A stretch of 64,000 nucleotides of DNA from an archaeon (GCA_021827865.1 JAKAUC010000009.1:248001-312000), one strand, 5' to 3'; counted from the stretch's first letter, positions 27,859 through 37,842 are shown. The notes: generated from the letters alone by a model not told the origin. Numbers and translations: made by a program.

Positions 27859-30800
27859 TTAAACCTGCGGTGGCTGGGTCAGCCCGCCCTTCTTCCTGTA
27901 GGCGAAGACGGCCACCACCAGGGCGACGAAGGCCACGGCCGCAACCGCGTAGACCAGGTCTGACTGCGGCAGGGTCGAGGTCTGGGAGCCGTAGAACGAG
28001 CCGGAGGTGGTGAGCGAGGTGGACGACAGCGTGAGCACGCCGACGTCGGTCCCCTGGAGCAGGGAGAGCTTGGATCCCGTGGCCGTGACCTTGGACACCT
28101 GGGAACCGACCAGGGTGACGGTGGCGTGGTTGATCGTCAGGTCGCCGATGGAGACACCGGACAGGGTGAGGTTGATCCCGGTCACGGTCAGGCTGTTGGC
28201 GCGGATGCCCGAGAGGGTGTACCCTCCGCCGCTGGCCGCCACCAATGGCGCGCTCGCTATGTTGGAGGGGCCCAGGGTGTCGTTGGTGTAGTAGGTGTAC
28301 GGTAGGACGTCGACGTAGGACTCGACGGGGACCACGCTGGCAGCCGACGCCGACTGGCCGCTGACGAAGATCGTCCATGGCCCCGCGGCCAGGGCAGGGG
28401 TGTTACCGATGAACGAGTTGTAGGATGTCAGGGCCGACGGGACCTGGATGTCCCCCTCCCACTCGCCGATGGATGAGTTGTACTGCATCGGGGTCCCGGT
28501 GAGCCCCAGGGCGTCGGTCACGTACGACTCGAAGGTGTACCCCGACGGGATGGCCGTCGCGAAGAACACCCCGGAGGTGACCTGGCTCCCGGTGGAGTTG
28601 GTGACCCGGGCGAGGACCCTGACGGTCTGGCCCTCGTACACCGCAGCCGGGGCCGAGACGTTGTAGGCGAGGGTCGGCGCCGAGACGTAGAACCCGGTGG
28701 TGTAGTTCCCCTGCTGTGTCCCCGAAGTCTGGTTGGCTTCGTAGGAGGAGATGAACTGGATCTTGTAGAACCCCTGGGAGAAGGCGGTCGGTATGGTGTA
28801 GTTCGCCTGGTTGTACCTGAAGAAGTTGAAGACGCCGTACTGGGCGCTGTTGGGGGCCGGCGCCAGGTCCACGGAGGCCATCAGGGTCCCCGACAGGCTG
28901 TAGATCTTCGCGGTGACGTTGGAGGTGTAGACGCCGGTCCCCTGGGCCGTCTGGGTGCTGGCCAGTAGGACCACCTGCTGCCCAGGCGCCGCCGAGGGGA
29001 TGGCCGTGTCCAGGGGGGTCAGCATCACCCCGGTCACCTCCTCCCCGACGTAGAGGTAGGTGGACACGCTCCCGGCCCCGGGGCTCTCGACGACCAGGGA
29101 ATAGGACCCCTGGGGCTGTGAGGTCGTGAGCGTCGTCGTCCCCGAGTACGTCCCCGCGCCGTCCGCGGTCAGGTTGACGTTCTGGACCACTGTCCCCTCG
29201 TAGATGAGGTTGGCCTGGAGGTCCAGGCTGTTGAGGGATGTCCCGTTGGGGAGCTGGGCCACGGCGGTGATAGTGAACGGGACGCCGGGCTGCACCGCGC
29301 TCCCGAACGGGTAGGGGACCGGGGTGGCGATGCCCAGGCTGTCGCCGACGGAGACGTCAGCGATGCCGTAGCCCGTCGAAGTCCCCGAGCTCCCGTAGAC
29401 CTGGACCGTCCAGGACCCAGGAGGGTCGGCCGACCCGACCGTGTAGGACCCGGTCCAGGTGTTGCCGTTGAACGTCAGAGGCACCGAGGCCACGAGGCCG
29501 CTCGGCGCCAGGAGGTTGGCGTTGAACTCCCCGGACGTCACCGGGGTCCCCCCGGGCCCGGTCGCCACCGCCGAGACGGTGAAGCTCCCGCCGTACTCGT
29601 ACTGGGCCGGGGCCGAGGAGGACGTCCCCCTGGTCGTGCTCACGGTGATCTGGATCCCCTGGGACTGGCTCTTGATGGCGGCGGCCAGGTTGGGGAGGTT
29701 CGGCGACCCCAGCCCCGTCACGGTGTTGTAGCCGGGGCCCGCCTGATACTCGCCGTTGAAGCCGAAGGTGACCTGGTTGAAGGCGCTGGCGTACTCCGCC
29801 TTGTTGGAGTAGATAGAGTAAAGGTACGGGTTGAGGAGGCCGAGGTCCCGCCCGACGTACTGGTTCATGTCCGCGGTCATCCCTGCCCACAGCGGTGAGG
29901 CGAGGCTGGTCCCGCCTATGGCGTAGTCCACCCCCTCGAGGACGATCACCAGGCCGGTGTAGGGGTTGGCCACGGCGGACACGTCAGGGGACGCCCTGGT
30001 CGCCGACGAAACCACCCCGGACTGGTAGTAGGGCCTGGCGAAGATGGTGCTGTAGCCCCCTCCGGAGCTTACACCCTGGGCCCCCACGTACTGCGGGGAG
30101 ACGCTCCAGGCTGTCTCTCCCTGGTAGGTCGCCGTGGCGTTGGGGGACAGGGGCGAGCCGGAGGCGGGGGACAGGTACAGGGTCGTCCCGCCCACGCCGG
30201 TGACGAAGGGCGAGGTGGAGGGGAAGTCGGCTGTCACCGTGGTCGTCCCGTCGAAGGCGCCGTTGTCCCCGGAGGACGCGAAGAACGAGATCCCCTCGGC
30301 CGCGCCCTTCTGGAAGTAGTAGTCGAGGTAAGCGTAGTTCAGGAAACCGGCGACGGAGAAGCCCGACTCCCCGAAGGAGTTCTCCCCGAGCCCCCAGCTC
30401 ATGGTCACGACGTTCCCCAGGTGCTTGTTGACGGCCATCTTCACCGCCTGGAAGAGAGCGTTGCTGGCGTTGGAGGCCACCAGGAGGTTGATGTGGGCGT
30501 AGGGGGCGGCGAGGTGGGCGGCTTCGACGTCCAGGGCGACCTCGGCGTCCCAGCCGAAGGTGATCCCGTTGGCGGGCTGGTAGGGGCCCACGGGTATGAC
30601 AGTGAGGTTCACCGGCGGCAGCCCGAACTGCTTGTCGAAGGACGCCACGTCCTGGTAGATGGTCGGGTCACCGTAGGCGTCGATTATCGCGATCGTCTCT
30701 CCCTTCCCGCCGTACCCCTGCGAGATGAGGCCCGTCATGTTGTAGGCCGACTGGATCTCCTTGGGGGTGTAGAAGGTGGCTGCATACTGCATCCCCTGGG

Positions 30801-31050
30801 CGAGGGGGACGGAGTTCGGGAGCTGCGACTGGACCACCTGGGTCCCCTTCAGCTTCCCGAGTATCTCGTAGTGGGGGCTGAAGCTAGGCGCTCCCGTGGG
30901 TGCCGCCGGAGCGGGCGCGGCGGGCGGTGCACCGGCCTGTGAAGCCCTCGGGGAGGCGGCCGCGATGGCGGGGACCGGCTGGAGAACCATGAGCGTGAGC
31001 AAGGCGAGGGCGGCGGCCGGAAGCAGTCTTCGCCCCCCGGAAAAATTCAA
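27859..31050 (-). CDS. Large secreted S53 (sedolisin-like) serine-carboxyl peptidase with C-terminal Ig-like region and TM anchor
   Basis: IAIIDAYGDPTIYQDVASFDKQFGLP, GWDAEVALDVEAAHLAAPYA, FFASSGDNGAFDG, YAIGGTSLASPLWAGM; start placed at TTG 31050 with TATA-like box ~25 nt upstream. Confidence 0.88.
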   Translation of the reverse strand: MNFSGGRRLLPAAALALLTLMVLQPVPAIAAASPRASQAGAPPAAPAPAAPTGAPSFSPHYEILGKLKGTQVVQSQLPNSVPLAQGMQYAATFYTPKEIQSAYNMTGLISQGYGGKGETIAIIDAYGDPTIYQDVASFDKQFGLPPVNLTVIPVGPYQPANGITFGWDAEVALDVEAAHLAAPYAHINLLVASNASNALFQAVKMAVNKHLGNVVTMSWGLGENSFGESGFSVAGFLNYAYLDYYFQKGAAEGISFFASSGDNGAFDGTTTVTADFPSTSPFVTGVGGTTLYLSPASGSPLSPNATATYQGETAWSVSPQYVGAQGVSSGGGYSTIFARPYYQSGVVSSATRASPDVSAVANPYTGLVIVLEGVDYAIGGTSLASPLWAGMTADMNQYVGRDLGLLNPYLYSIYSNKAEYASAFNQVTFGFNGEYQAGPGYNTVTGLGSPNLPNLAAAIKSQSQGIQITVSTTRGTSSSAPAQYEYGGSFTVSAVATGPGGTPVTSGEFNANLLAPSGLVASVPLTFNGNTWTGSYTVGSADPPGSWTVQVYGSSGTSTGYGIADVSVGDSLGIATPVPYPFGSAVQPGVPFTITAVAQLPNGTSLNSLDLQANLIYEGTVVQNVNLTADGAGTYSGTTTLTTSQPQGSYSLVVESPGAGSVSTYLYVGEEVTGVMLTPLDTAIPSAAPGQQVVLLASTQTAQGTGVYTSNVTAKIYSLSGTLMASVDLAPAPNSAQYGVFNFFRYNQANYTIPTAFSQGFYKIQFISSYEANQTSGTQQGNYTTGFYVSAPTLAYNVSAPAAVYEGQTVRVLARVTNSTGSQVTSGVFFATAIPSGYTFESYVTDALGLTGTPMQYNSSIGEWEGDIQVPSALTSYNSFIGNTPALAAGPWTIFVSGQSASAASVVPVESYVDVLPYTYYTNDTLGPSNIASAPLVAASGGGYTLSGIRANSLTVTGINLTLSGVSIGDLTINHATVTLVGSQVSKVTATGSKLSLLQGTDVGVLTLSSTSLTTSGSFYGSQTSTLPQSDLVYAVAAVAFVALVVAVFAYRKKGGLTQPPQV

Positions 31051-31302
31051 CGAAGAAAGCTGTGGACGTCCGAAATATAAGGTAATCCGCGGGAGGCCCG
31101 GGCCTCCCAGGGCCCAGCGGAGGGCACCGGCAGAGCGGACGTCTGGGGGGCACGGCCGCGGTAGCCGGAGGAGCCGTCCGTTCCCATCCGGCCAACCGCG
31201 TTCTGACATTCAGCCCAACAGTGTGACTTCCATGTCGGCTGGAATCGCCCGCGTGAAAAGCAGAAGAGCCTAGTATATCAGGCCCGAACGGAGGACTCGC
31301 CT

Positions 31303-32220
31303 GTGGGAAGGATAGTCGTGTTGTCCGCGCCGACAAATCTCGGGTTGCGTCCACCCCGACCCTCCGCCGCGCCAGGGTGTTCGAAGGCTCCTGAAGCGCT
31401 GAGGAGGGCGGGGCTCTTCCGGTCCTTCGTCGAAACGGGAGGGATAGACGCGGGGGCGATGATCCCCGGCAGGTACTCGGCCAAGGTCTCTCCGGGAAAG
31501 ATACGAAACGAAGACGAGATCATAAGCTACTCCAAGAAGATGGAAGAGCGGATCGCGACGATCCTGGAGGATGGAGATGCGCCCCTGGTCGTCGGCGGAG
31601 ACTGCAGCGTCCTGCTCCCGGTGGGGCTGTCGCTCAAGAAGCGAGGTAGCTACGGGCTCGTCCACATCGACGGCCACACCGACTTCCGCCATCCGGGTAA
31701 TTCCAGCGAATGCGCGAGCCTCGCCGGCGAGGACCTGGCCGCAGCGGTGGGGCTCCACTATCCGAGGATATCCGACATAGACGGTCTGGGGCCTTACTTT
31801 GAGCCAGGAAAGGCGGTGCACTGCGGATGCAGGGACGAGGATGAGCATCTGTCTGAAGCGTCGGAGAAGCTCAGGCTGGTGGTTCCTGCGAGCGACGCGA
31901 TGGCGGACGGAATGGCGAGGACAGCCAGGCGCATCGTAAAGGCACTGAAGGATTCTGGAGGGACGCCCTATTGGCTCCATGTCGACCTGGACGTCCTGGA
32001 CCCCAGCGTGATGCCTGCCGTCGACAGCCCCGATGACGGAGGCTTTGACGGGAAGCAGCTCATCGAGCTGATAGGTGCCCTGGCCCCGGGCGCGATGGGG
32101 GCTGACGCCACCATCTTTGACCCGGACCTCGACCCGGACGGAAGATACGCCGCCTATGTTGCCAGGGTCCTCTCCGAGGGACTGAGGGATCTCGGCGGAG
32201 CGCGCGGCGACCCGGTCTGA
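31303..32220 (+). CDS. Arginase/agmatinase-family ureohydrolase
   Basis: LVVGGDCSVLLPV, YGLVHIDGHTDFR, WLHVDLDVLDPSVMPAVDSPDDGG. Confidence 0.87.
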   Translation: MGRIVVLSAPTNLGLRPPRPSAAPGCSKAPEALRRAGLFRSFVETGGIDAGAMIPGRYSAKVSPGKIRNEDEIISYSKKMEERIATILEDGDAPLVVGGDCSVLLPVGLSLKKRGSYGLVHIDGHTDFRHPGNSSECASLAGEDLAAAVGLHYPRISDIDGLGPYFEPGKAVHCGCRDEDEHLSEASEKLRLVVPASDAMADGMARTARRIVKALKDSGGTPYWLHVDLDVLDPSVMPAVDSPDDGGFDGKQLIELIGALAPGAMGADATIFDPDLDPDGRYAAYVARVLSEGLRDLGGARGDPV

Positions 32221-32376
32221 ACGTGTCATAGGCCTCCCTCGGAACTTCTCTACGGAGAGGGTCCTTTCGAGAACCTGCTCGGCCCCTCCCCCATCGACCC
32301 CCGAGATAATTTACCGTGGGCGGAGAAAGGCTTAACTAGAGAGAAAAAATCCGCAGTATCAAGAGTTTACGAACAG

Positions 32377-33633
32377 ATGGAAGTGAAGGTTCTGGGAGCC
32401 GCCAGGCAGGTCGGCCGCTCCGCATTTCTTCTGACGCACAAAGACAGCAAGATCCTGCTGGACTACGGGGCCATGACGACGAAAGTGCCTGGTTTCCCCA
32501 TGCACGTCCCCCCCAAGGACATCAAGGCGATCGTCCTTTCTCACGCGCACCTGGACCATTCGGGCGCGGCGCCGCTTAATTTCCTCAGCGGGAGCATGAA
32601 GCTCCACTCCACCCCTATCACATCAGAGCTGGCCAACCTCCTCATCCAGGACTTCATCAAGATCTCAGGCCAGTACCTCCCCTTCGAGTTCCTCGACCTG
32701 ATGGCCATGAACTCCAACACGGTGCACCACGGCTACATGGAGCCGTTCCAGGTCGGAGACTTCACCATCCAGTTTTACGACGCGGGGCACATCCCCGGCT
32801 CGGCCATCATCGCGGTGGAGGCCGGGAACAAGCGCCTCATCTACACCGGGGACATCAACGGCGACGAGACCAACCTCATGCCCGGGTCCTGGAAGAACCT
32901 GGGGGAGGCTGACATGGTCATCACGGAGAGCACCTACGCCCAGGCCGACCACCCCGGGAGGCACAAGGCCGAGCAGGAGCTGGTCGAGTTCGCGCGGACG
33001 GTGGTGGAGAGGGGGGGCGTCTTCCTCATCCCTGCCTTCTCTGTCGGGAGGGCACAGGAGGTGGCCATGACGCTGGTGAAGAACGGGTTCAATCACCCCA
33101 TAGCCATGGACGGCATGGCGCTGAAGGTCAACGGGATACTGCTGCGGTACCAGGAGTTCCTCCGGGACCCGGCGGCCCTCCGCAAGATGCTCGAGACCAT
33201 CGAGGAGGTCACAAGCTGGACCCAGAGGAGGCGCCTGGTGAAGAGGCCAGGGGTCATCGTCTCCCCGGCGGGGATGCTGGTGGGCGGCTCTTCCATATTC
33301 TACAACGAGCACCTCTCGATGGACGAGAAGAACGGCATAGGGATAGTCAGCTTCCAGGTCCCGGGGACCCCCGGGAGGACCCTGATCGACAAGGGGCTGA
33401 CGATATACCGGGGCAAGCCCACCAAGGTGAAGGCCGAGGTGAGGCGCTTCGACTTCTCGTCTCACTCTGGCAGGTCGACCCTGCTCAGCGACCTCAAGGG
33501 GGTCCAGGGGAACCCGAAGTTCCTCACGGTCCACGGCGAGGAGGAGTCATGCCTGGCCCTGGCCAAGGAGCTCCACGACGGCTTCGGCGCCGAGGCCACT
33601 GCGGCGATGCCCGGACAGGAATTCACCGTCTAG
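32377..33633 (+). CDS. Metallo-beta-lactamase/beta-CASP ribonuclease (aCPSF2-like)
   Basis: VLSHAHLDHSGAAP, YDAGHIPGSA, IYTGDI, FSVGRAQEV, SPAGMLVGG, DFSSHSGR, VHGEEE. Confidence 0.9.
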   Translation: MEVKVLGAARQVGRSAFLLTHKDSKILLDYGAMTTKVPGFPMHVPPKDIKAIVLSHAHLDHSGAAPLNFLSGSMKLHSTPITSELANLLIQDFIKISGQYLPFEFLDLMAMNSNTVHHGYMEPFQVGDFTIQFYDAGHIPGSAIIAVEAGNKRLIYTGDINGDETNLMPGSWKNLGEADMVITESTYAQADHPGRHKAEQELVEFARTVVERGGVFLIPAFSVGRAQEVAMTLVKNGFNHPIAMDGMALKVNGILLRYQEFLRDPAALRKMLETIEEVTSWTQRRRLVKRPGVIVSPAGMLVGGSSIFYNEHLSMDEKNGIGIVSFQVPGTPGRTLIDKGLTIYRGKPTKVKAEVRRFDFSSHSGRSTLLSDLKGVQGNPKFLTVHGEEESCLALAKELHDGFGAEATAAMPGQEFTV

Positions 33634-33660
33634 GCGGCGTTTGAGGTCGCCCCTCCGGAA

Positions 33661-34542
33661 ATGAGCGACCAACAGCAGCCGGATGGGAAGCGGGTAACCC
33701 CCGTCAACCTCCTCGTGGCCGCAGCGGTGGTCATAGCGACCCAGGTCGTCGCCCTGCTGATCACCAGCCAGAACCTCCCGGTCTACGTCAGCGTGGTGGA
33801 GACGACGGGCCCGAGCTACGCCCCGGCGGGGACCTCCCTCGCAGGGTCCGCCCTGAACGCCGCGCTGCTCGTGGGCTTCGCCTTCGCGCTCACCCTGGTC
33901 CTGGTCTGGCTCCTGAGGAGGAAGCTGGTCCTCCCGTTCAAGGTGTTCGTCTTCGGGTCGGTGGCCTTCTCCGCATTCATACTGACCCTGGTGACGGCGG
34001 GGCAGTTCGCGTTCAACTACCTGCCGGCCAGCCTCGTGGACCCGGTGGCCTTCGGGGTCCCCGTCGTCGTGGTGGCCCTCATCGCATACACCATATTCGT
34101 GAAGAACGTCAACTGGCTGGCGACGATAATACTTGCCTTCGTCGGCGCCGAGGTCGGGAGCTTCTTCGCCGAGACACTCCCGACGTGGACGGCCCTGGCG
34201 CTCCCCATCGCGTTCGCAGTCTACGACATCTACGCGGTGTTCAAGGGTCCCCTCAAGGCGCTGGTCGGGACGGGCCAGGGGATCGCGCTGGTGGGGATGT
34301 CGATCAAGGCGGGGGAGTTCACCCTCGGGCTCGGGGACGTGGTCTTCTACACGCTCCTCCCGTCGCTGGCGCTCTTCCAGTTCTACGATGCCTTCGGGGC
34401 CCTCCCGGCCGTGCTCACCATCGCGGCCATCGACGTCGGGATGGTCATCACCCTCTTCCTCCTCTCGAGGAGGAGGATCCTCCCCGGGCTCCCCATCCCC
34501 ATGCTCCTGGGGGTCCTGGTGATCCTGAGGTTCCTGGTCTAG
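33661..34542 (+). CDS. Presenilin/signal-peptide-peptidase-family intramembrane aspartyl protease
   Basis: AVYDIYAVFKGP (YD motif), FTLGLGDVVFYTLLP (GxGD), C-terminal GLPIPMLLG (PAL-like). Confidence 0.88.
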   Translation: MSDQQQPDGKRVTPVNLLVAAAVVIATQVVALLITSQNLPVYVSVVETTGPSYAPAGTSLAGSALNAALLVGFAFALTLVLVWLLRRKLVLPFKVFVFGSVAFSAFILTLVTAGQFAFNYLPASLVDPVAFGVPVVVVALIAYTIFVKNVNWLATIILAFVGAEVGSFFAETLPTWTALALPIAFAVYDIYAVFKGPLKALVGTGQGIALVGMSIKAGEFTLGLGDVVFYTLLPSLALFQFYDAFGALPAVLTIAAIDVGMVITLFLLSRRRILPGLPIPMLLGVLVILRFLV

Positions 34543-34733
34543 AACTCTACGACAGGCTTCTTGATGCCCTTGACGAGGGCGTCGGCTTCCTCGGACGTGG
34601 TCCTGAGGGTGTAGAGGGCGTCCCTGGTCCTCAGCTTGACCTTGGCGCTGTCCCCCTGGCGGGCCACGCGGACCTCGGTCGCGTCCGCGAGCAGCTTCGT
34701 GAACTGTTCCTTGTCGGTGATTTCCTTGGGCAC
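34539..34733 (-). CDS. rpl38e: Ribosomal protein eL38
   Basis: GTG-initiated VPKEITDKEQFTKLLADATEVRVARQGDSAKVKLRTRDALYTLRTTSEEADALVKGIKKPVVEF, eL38 architecture (F..LL, VKIK.., LYTL.....A..L). Confidence 0.8.
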   Translation of the reverse strand: MPKEITDKEQFTKLLADATEVRVARQGDSAKVKLRTRDALYTLRTTSEEADALVKGIKKPVVEF

Positions 34734-34823
34734 GTAGGCACCCCCACGCGGGGCGCTTATGAACACTAGCGGCCTCGCGCGGCCCCGAATACCGTTAAAT
34801 AATCAGATTTCGCACAAAATGCG

Positions 34824-36185
34824 ATGAAGAAAAGTCTGTTATTGACAACACTAGCGTTCTCTTTCATCCTAGTCGCAAGCCCGCTCGCGCTGGCAGCGCC
34901 GGCGAGCAGCAACAGCGACTTCAATTATAACCCCATGATCATCTACCAACTCGCCAGCACGAAAACGGTCACCGTCACGCCAAGTTTCAACCCCCTGACG
35001 TCCTGTTCAGCTGTCGGCCTCGTCTGCTACAGCCCAGCGTACATAAGGTCGGCCTACAACTACCCGGGTAACCTCGACGGCTCAGGGCAGACCATAGTCA
35101 TAGTCGATGCCTACGGCAGCCCAACCATAGCGAGCGACCTCGCCCTGTTCGACAAGACCTTCGGCATAGCCGCGCCGCCCTCGTTCGCCATAATCTGCCC
35201 GCCCGGCGGATGCCCGACCCCGAGCTATACCTCCCTCAACCCCCTCGGGGCGTTCGGGTGGTCCATCGAGACCAGCCTTGACGTAGAGTACGCCCACGCC
35301 ATGGCGCCGGGGGCCAACATCGTCCTCGACGTCGCATCGTCGCCCAGTGGCAACGCAATCAACGTCGCCGAGAGCAGGGTCATCCCCATGTTCCCCGGGG
35401 CGATCATGTCCCAGAGCTTCGGGGTCCCTGAATACCTGATCCACAACAACAACGCGCAGGTGCTACAAGCGGAACAGAACTACGCAGAAGCGAACGCGCT
35501 TGGATGGACCGTCTTCGCCTCCGCAGGCGACTCCGGCGCCACCAACGGCATCGCGACCCCCAACGCCCTCTTCCCATCTTCGGACCCGCTCGTGACGGCG
35601 GTAGGCGGCACCCAGGGCAACCCGTACCCCGGCGGCCTGGCCGCAGGCTCCTGCCCCCCCACCGGAGGCTGTAGCCCGTCAGGCTACGGAGGTGAGTCGG
35701 TCTGGAACGAGCACACATACGGTGCGGCAAGCGGCGGAGCGCCGAGCCTCATCTTCACCACGGTCCCGAGCTTCCAGTCAGGACTCGGCCTCAGCGCCAG
35801 GACCACCCCCGACGTGTCCTACAATGCGGCAGTCAACGGCGGAGTCCTCGTCGTCTGGAGCGCCTGTCCGTCGTGCATCGGAGCCACCGGCCCGGTCTTC
35901 TTCATAGTCGGAGGGACCAGCGCAGGGTCTCCGCAGTGGGCTGCCATCGCAGCCCTGGCGGACCAGGCAGCGGGCAAACCTCTCGGCGACCTCAACCCCT
36001 CGATCTACGAGATCGGCAACAGCCCGTCAGCCTACCCAAGCTCCTTCCACGACATCGTCGCCGGCAACAACACCCTATTCGGTACGAACTACGGATACTT
36101 CGCGGGACCCGGCTGGGACGACGCTTCAGGCTGGGGGACGCCCAACGTCGCGAACCTGATACCATACCTAGTCAGTCCACCATAA
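34824..36185 (+). CDS. Secreted S53 (sedolisin-like) peptidase
   Basis: Signal peptide; IVIVDAYGSPTIASDLALFDKTFG, GWSIETSLDVEYAHAMAP, VFASAGDSGAT, FIVGGTSAGSPQWAAI. Confidence 0.9.
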   Translation: MKKSLLLTTLAFSFILVASPLALAAPASSNSDFNYNPMIIYQLASTKTVTVTPSFNPLTSCSAVGLVCYSPAYIRSAYNYPGNLDGSGQTIVIVDAYGSPTIASDLALFDKTFGIAAPPSFAIICPPGGCPTPSYTSLNPLGAFGWSIETSLDVEYAHAMAPGANIVLDVASSPSGNAINVAESRVIPMFPGAIMSQSFGVPEYLIHNNNAQVLQAEQNYAEANALGWTVFASAGDSGATNGIATPNALFPSSDPLVTAVGGTQGNPYPGGLAAGSCPPTGGCSPSGYGGESVWNEHTYGAASGGAPSLIFTTVPSFQSGLGLSARTTPDVSYNAAVNGGVLVVWSACPSCIGATGPVFFIVGGTSAGSPQWAAIAALADQAAGKPLGDLNPSIYEIGNSPSAYPSSFHDIVAGNNTLFGTNYGYFAGPGWDDASGWGTPNVANLIPYLVSPP

Positions 36186-36196
36186 CAGATTCGAGA

Positions 36197-36213
36197 GGAG
36201 GGCCCTAGGCCCT
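36197..36213 (+). terminator. Hairpin GAGGGCC-CTA-GGCCCTC downstream of the S53 gene
   Basis: Perfect 7-bp stem 12 nt after the stop, followed by ...CTGTTTTCC. Confidence 0.4.
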
Positions 36214-36410
36214 CCCACCCTCTGTTTTCCTAGGCTCAGTCAGATATGTGGGGGAGCACGCGAAAGTCTCCCATCCCCACAGGGGGAGGGGCAAATCAGC
36301 CCGGCGCTGTTCGCCCCCGGAGGGACAGCCGCGAACCTGACATCCGAGGCAGTCATCCTTAATAACTCGCCAAAGGGAGCAAGTTTTCAGCGGCACCGAA
36401 CGCAGCTAGG

Positions 36411-36744
36411 ATGTGAAAAGACGAGTTTCGGACGAGGAGGCTATGGGCGAAGCAGCAGCGGCGGAAGCGGCGGCGGCTTCAGGTCCTTCAAGCCAAAGCC
36501 TGTTGAGGTCGGGAAGGAGTACGACGTTACTATTTCCGAAATCAGCAGACGCGGTGACGGCATCGCGAAGATCGACGGTTTTGTCATCTTCGTGGCCGGC
36601 GCTAAGCAGGGCTGGCAGGGCAAGGTCAAGGTGACCCAGGTAGCCAACAGGTTCGCCACCGGCGCGGTCGTTGGCGGGTCTGAGGGCATGTCTGGCGCTG
36701 AAGGCCAGGCCTCCACAAGCGCGAGCGAAGAGCAGGGAGAGTAA
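36411..36744 (+). CDS. TRAM-domain RNA-binding protein (Gly-rich N-terminus); reading frame offset by 1 nt from the only plausible ATG
   Basis: Frame +1 from 36415: (E)KTSFGRGGYGRSSSGGSGGGFRSFKPKPVEVGKEYDVTISEISRRGDGIAKIDGFVIFVAGAKQGWQGKVKVTQVANRFATGAVVG...GE*; absent from the ORF track. Confidence 0.75.
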
Positions 36745-36937
36745 GGTCCGCCAAGGGCCTTCGTCCCGGATTGGCGGCTCGTCTTCAACGACGGCCGCTC
36801 CGCTTTGATTTTTGATTTCCTCCAGGCTCGGCACCCGCACGGGGTGACCCCGCGGAGGGTGCGCCGGGCCGCCCCCGCCTGGGCCGTCCTCCCGGATAGG
36901 GCAAAGGCTTAATCGAGCCGCCGGCCGTCGAGGACGC

Positions 36938-37366
36938 ATGGTTCTATACGCCAGGGACATAGTGGAGAAGGAGTTCCTGTCGCTCACAGAGGAGAGCACA
37001 GTCATGGACGCGGCCAAGGCCATGAAGGCGAGGAAGCGCGGCTTCGTCCTGGTGGGATCCGCCGCCAGCCCCCGGGGGATAGTGACGGAGTGGGACATCC
37101 TCTCCAAGGTGGTCTCCGAGGGGCTCGACCCGGTGAAGGTCACCCTCGGCGATGTGATGACCAGGGACCTGCTGAGCATCGACGGAGGGGCGGGGCTGGC
37201 CGCCGTGTCGCAGCTGATGTCCGAGCACGGGGTGAGGCGCCTCCTGGTGAAGGAGCACGACCAGGTGATAGGCTACATCACGTCGAGGACCATGCTGGCC
37301 CGCATGAACGACTACGTCGACAAGGTCTCTTCCCAGATAAGCCTCCTCCAGGCCCCCTGGTTCTGA
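36938..37366 (+). CDS. CBS-domain protein
   Basis: Two CBS motifs: STVMDAAKAMKARKRGFVLV... and VTLGDVMTRDLLSIDGGAGLAAVSQLMSEHGVRRLLV. Confidence 0.85.
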   Translation: MVLYARDIVEKEFLSLTEESTVMDAAKAMKARKRGFVLVGSAASPRGIVTEWDILSKVVSEGLDPVKVTLGDVMTRDLLSIDGGAGLAAVSQLMSEHGVRRLLVKEHDQVIGYITSRTMLARMNDYVDKVSSQISLLQAPWF

Positions 37367-37375
37367 GGTGGGCCG

Positions 37376-37801
37376 TTGACGGTCACGGTGTACGTCGACG
37401 GGCTCGCCGAACCAAGGAACCCGGGGACAGGGACCTACGGCTACCTCATCTACGACGGGGGGAAGAAGCTGGGGGAGGGCTCGGGGCTCGCCGGCCGCGG
37501 CGTGACCAGCAACTTCGCGGAGTACACGGCCCTCGCCGAGGCCCTGAAGAGGCTGAAGGCGCTGGGGCTCGCCGGGGACGTGCTGGTCAGGTCCGACTCG
37601 AAGCTCCTGGTCGGCCAGATGGCCGAGGGGTGGAAGGTCAAGGGAGGGATGTACGTCGGCAAGCTGAAGGAAGCCACTGACCTGCTGAGGGGGTTCGGGT
37701 CGGTGAGGTTCGAGTGGATACCGAGGGAGCAGAACAGGGAGGCGGACCTGCTGACCCGGGTAGCCTACGAGCGGGCCCGCGGGGACGAGGCTTCGAGATA
37801 G
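37376..37801 (+). CDS. rnhA: RNase HI-like ribonuclease
   Basis: VTVYVDGLAEPRNPGTGTYGYLIY, NFAEYTALAEAL, VRSDSKLLVGQM, WIPREQNREADLLT. Confidence 0.87.
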   Translation: MTVTVYVDGLAEPRNPGTGTYGYLIYDGGKKLGEGSGLAGRGVTSNFAEYTALAEALKRLKALGLAGDVLVRSDSKLLVGQMAEGWKVKGGMYVGKLKEATDLLRGFGSVRFEWIPREQNREADLLTRVAYERARGDEASR

Positions 37802-37842
37802 CCTCGCACACTTATCAGCGCGTCATCCCCGGTGAAGCTGGA

